Positions 14,996 through 16,100 of a stretch of DNA of 16,100 nt are shown piece after piece (position 1 is the stretch's first letter; each line of letters opens with the position of its first letter). The stretch covers positions 1 through 16,100 of the forward strand of contig NSIA01000001.1 in assembly GCA_002737585.1 (NCBI GenBank). Reading direction: 5' to 3'. The stretch is from Planctomycetaceae bacterium (GTDB lineage: Bacteria > Planctomycetota > Phycisphaerae > Phycisphaerales > SM1A02). The notes under the pieces were generated by a model, which was not told where the DNA came from, did not search any database, and worked only from the letters and a program-made list of their open reading frames with translations. The position numbers and the translations under genes were made by a program.

Positions 14996-16100
14996 GCACC
15001 GGGCGGCAAATCAAACGCCACGCGCACATAGGGTCCGTGATCATCGAAGCCTGATTCAATTTCAGGGTTTGCCACTTTGATGCGCAGCGGCCGACGGTCC
15101 CCTGCCGGACGCCGACCGGTCTCCTCAAAGCGAGCGGGATCGCCAGCAAACGCCACGATCGCGGCGCGCTCTCGTTCCGCTACTGCGCCGGCACTCTGCA
15201 GCGAATCAGGCCCTGGAAGTGGACCAGTGGCAGAAATCTCAAATCGAGCGGCGCGCGCAGCGAGTGACTCTTCACCAGTGACGGCGCAATCCTCTTCGCT
15301 GACAACGAACTTGGCGCCATTGCCATGCTTGCACGCCACGTCGCCCTGCTCCACTGTGCCGAATGTTCCCGCAAGTATTCGTTGATCAAGCACGCGATTA
15401 AAGACGGCTGACTGCCACGCGTCCGTCCAGATTTCCTGGATCGGTCGCGGCACCGCTCGCACCGCGGTCCGCGCGTCGGTGCCACGCATGAGCGCGCGGG
15501 TGGCGGTGCGCTCGGCGTCAAGGCCGCGCGGCCACAGTCCAGCTGCTTCAGCGAATCGACCGGCATCCACAGCCTCGCGCGCGGCGCGTTCTGATTCAGG
15601 AAACGGGCTGCCCGTGGTGGAAATGAGTTCACCCAACACCTCAGCGTGCCGCGAACTCAGTAGCAACGCACCCAGAATGTGATTGTTGTTACGCATGCCA
15701 AAGCGCTGCGGTCCAAAGTGATTGGGGACCCCCAATGCCTCTAATTCACGCAATGCTCGCCACACTGGCGGCGCTCGGAATGGCTCAATGCCACGGATAC
15801 GAATGGAGAATCGATTGCCTGCCAAGTGTCCACGGCGCAGTTTGTTGGAATGCCACGTGGACCACAACACTTGCACGCGTTCGTCCGTGATCGCACGCAT
15901 TTCTGGCTTGCGCGGCAAGTGGATACTGACGGTCTGACTGGTCACCGCCACGCGATCCTTCATGCCCGCAGTGCCGATGGCCTCGGTGCCAACGTCAAAG
16001 TGCTTGCACAGCATGTCGACCATCTCATGATGAGTCATCCCCTCTTTGACGATACGCAAGTACAAGTGCTCGCCCTCGCCACACGGGTCGTAGAGCTGCA
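14920..16100 (-). CDS. truD: tRNA pseudouridine(13) synthase TruD (partial, N-terminus off the right edge)
   Basis: Forms pseudouridine at position 13 of tRNA(Glu) and others. 392 complete codons are visible; the start lies beyond 16100. The catalytic segment GTAGMKDRVAVTSQ contains the nucleophilic Asp (Asp of GMKD, as in E. coli GLKD), and NHFGPQRFGMRNNNHILG is the second family signature. LPPGAYATVVLREIL marks the normal C-terminus, ending at the stop at 14920, so the 3' end is genuine. Judging from family size, only a few tens of residues are missing. The downstream end overlaps tadA by 76 bases in convergent orientation. Confidence 0.94.
   Translation of the reverse strand, partial: QLYDPCGEGEHLYLRIVKEGMTHHEMVDMLCKHFDVGTEAIGTAGMKDRVAVTSQTVSIHLPRKPEMRAITDERVQVLWSTWHSNKLRRGHLAGNRFSIRIRGIEPFRAPPVWRALRELEALGVPNHFGPQRFGMRNNNHILGALLLSSRHAEVLGELISTTGSPFPESERAAREAVDAGRFAEAAGLWPRGLDAERTATRALMRGTDARTAVRAVPRPIQEIWTDAWQSAVFNRVLDQRILAGTFGTVEQGDVACKHGNGAKFVVSEEDCAVTGEESLAARAARFEISATGPLPGPDSLQSAGAVAERERAAIVAFAGDPARFEETGRRPAGDRRPLRIKVANPEIESGFDDHGPYVRVAFDLPPGAYATVVLREILGDSFVDASRDALRS

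Overview
This 16.1 kb window comes from a bacterial chromosome. It is almost entirely coding and has no mobile elements, RNA genes or CRISPR arrays that I can see. Gene content and order (an alternative complex III cluster running into sco and an A2-type caa3 oxidase, next to tatD-tatC-tadA and truD) point to an aerobic, chemoheterotrophic Gram-negative-type bacterium. My best guess is a planctomycete (Phycisphaerae-like), with Bacteroidota/Rhodothermota-like lineages as alternatives. The placement is inferred from protein style and synteny, not from a marker gene.

Minus strand, 12223 down to 1: one long co-directional respiratory operon with very short gaps or 4-base overlaps. The order of transcription is actA (pentaheme cytochrome c), actB (Fe-S/molybdopterin-like fusion), actC (NrfD-type membrane subunit), actD (DUF3341 type), actE (monoheme cytochrome c), actF (second NrfD-type subunit), an unrecognised one-helix protein, a SCO-type copper chaperone, coxB with a fused cytochrome c domain, and coxA, which runs off the left edge. 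Alternative complex III (ACIII) oxidises menaquinol/quinol and passes electrons through its c hemes to the caa3 oxidase, so the cluster encodes a complete quinol-to-oxygen branch. Oxidase subunit III and others presumably lie beyond position 1. CoxA has the tyrosine-serine (YSHP) motif of A2-type heme-copper oxidases in place of the usual D-channel glutamate.

The 12224-12471 gap is the only sizeable non-coding stretch. It holds a plausible sigma70-like promoter for the act operon and, just downstream, a perfect 9-bp inverted repeat whose core resembles a Rex (NADH-sensing repressor) operator.

Plus strand, 12472-14995: tatD, tatC and tadA form a tight operon divergent from act. TatC has a long periplasmic insertion. 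ActB carries a twin-arginine signal, so a Tat translocase subunit is encoded back to back with a likely Tat client. tadA runs past its usual C-terminus and overlaps, tail to tail, the end of truD, which is on the minus strand and is cut by the right edge.

I found no clearly novel system. The items most worth a second look are the dyad upstream of actA, the TatC insertion, the unknown 164-aa protein embedded between actF and sco, the His-rich repeat tail of ActB, and the extra loop in the CuA domain of CoxB.
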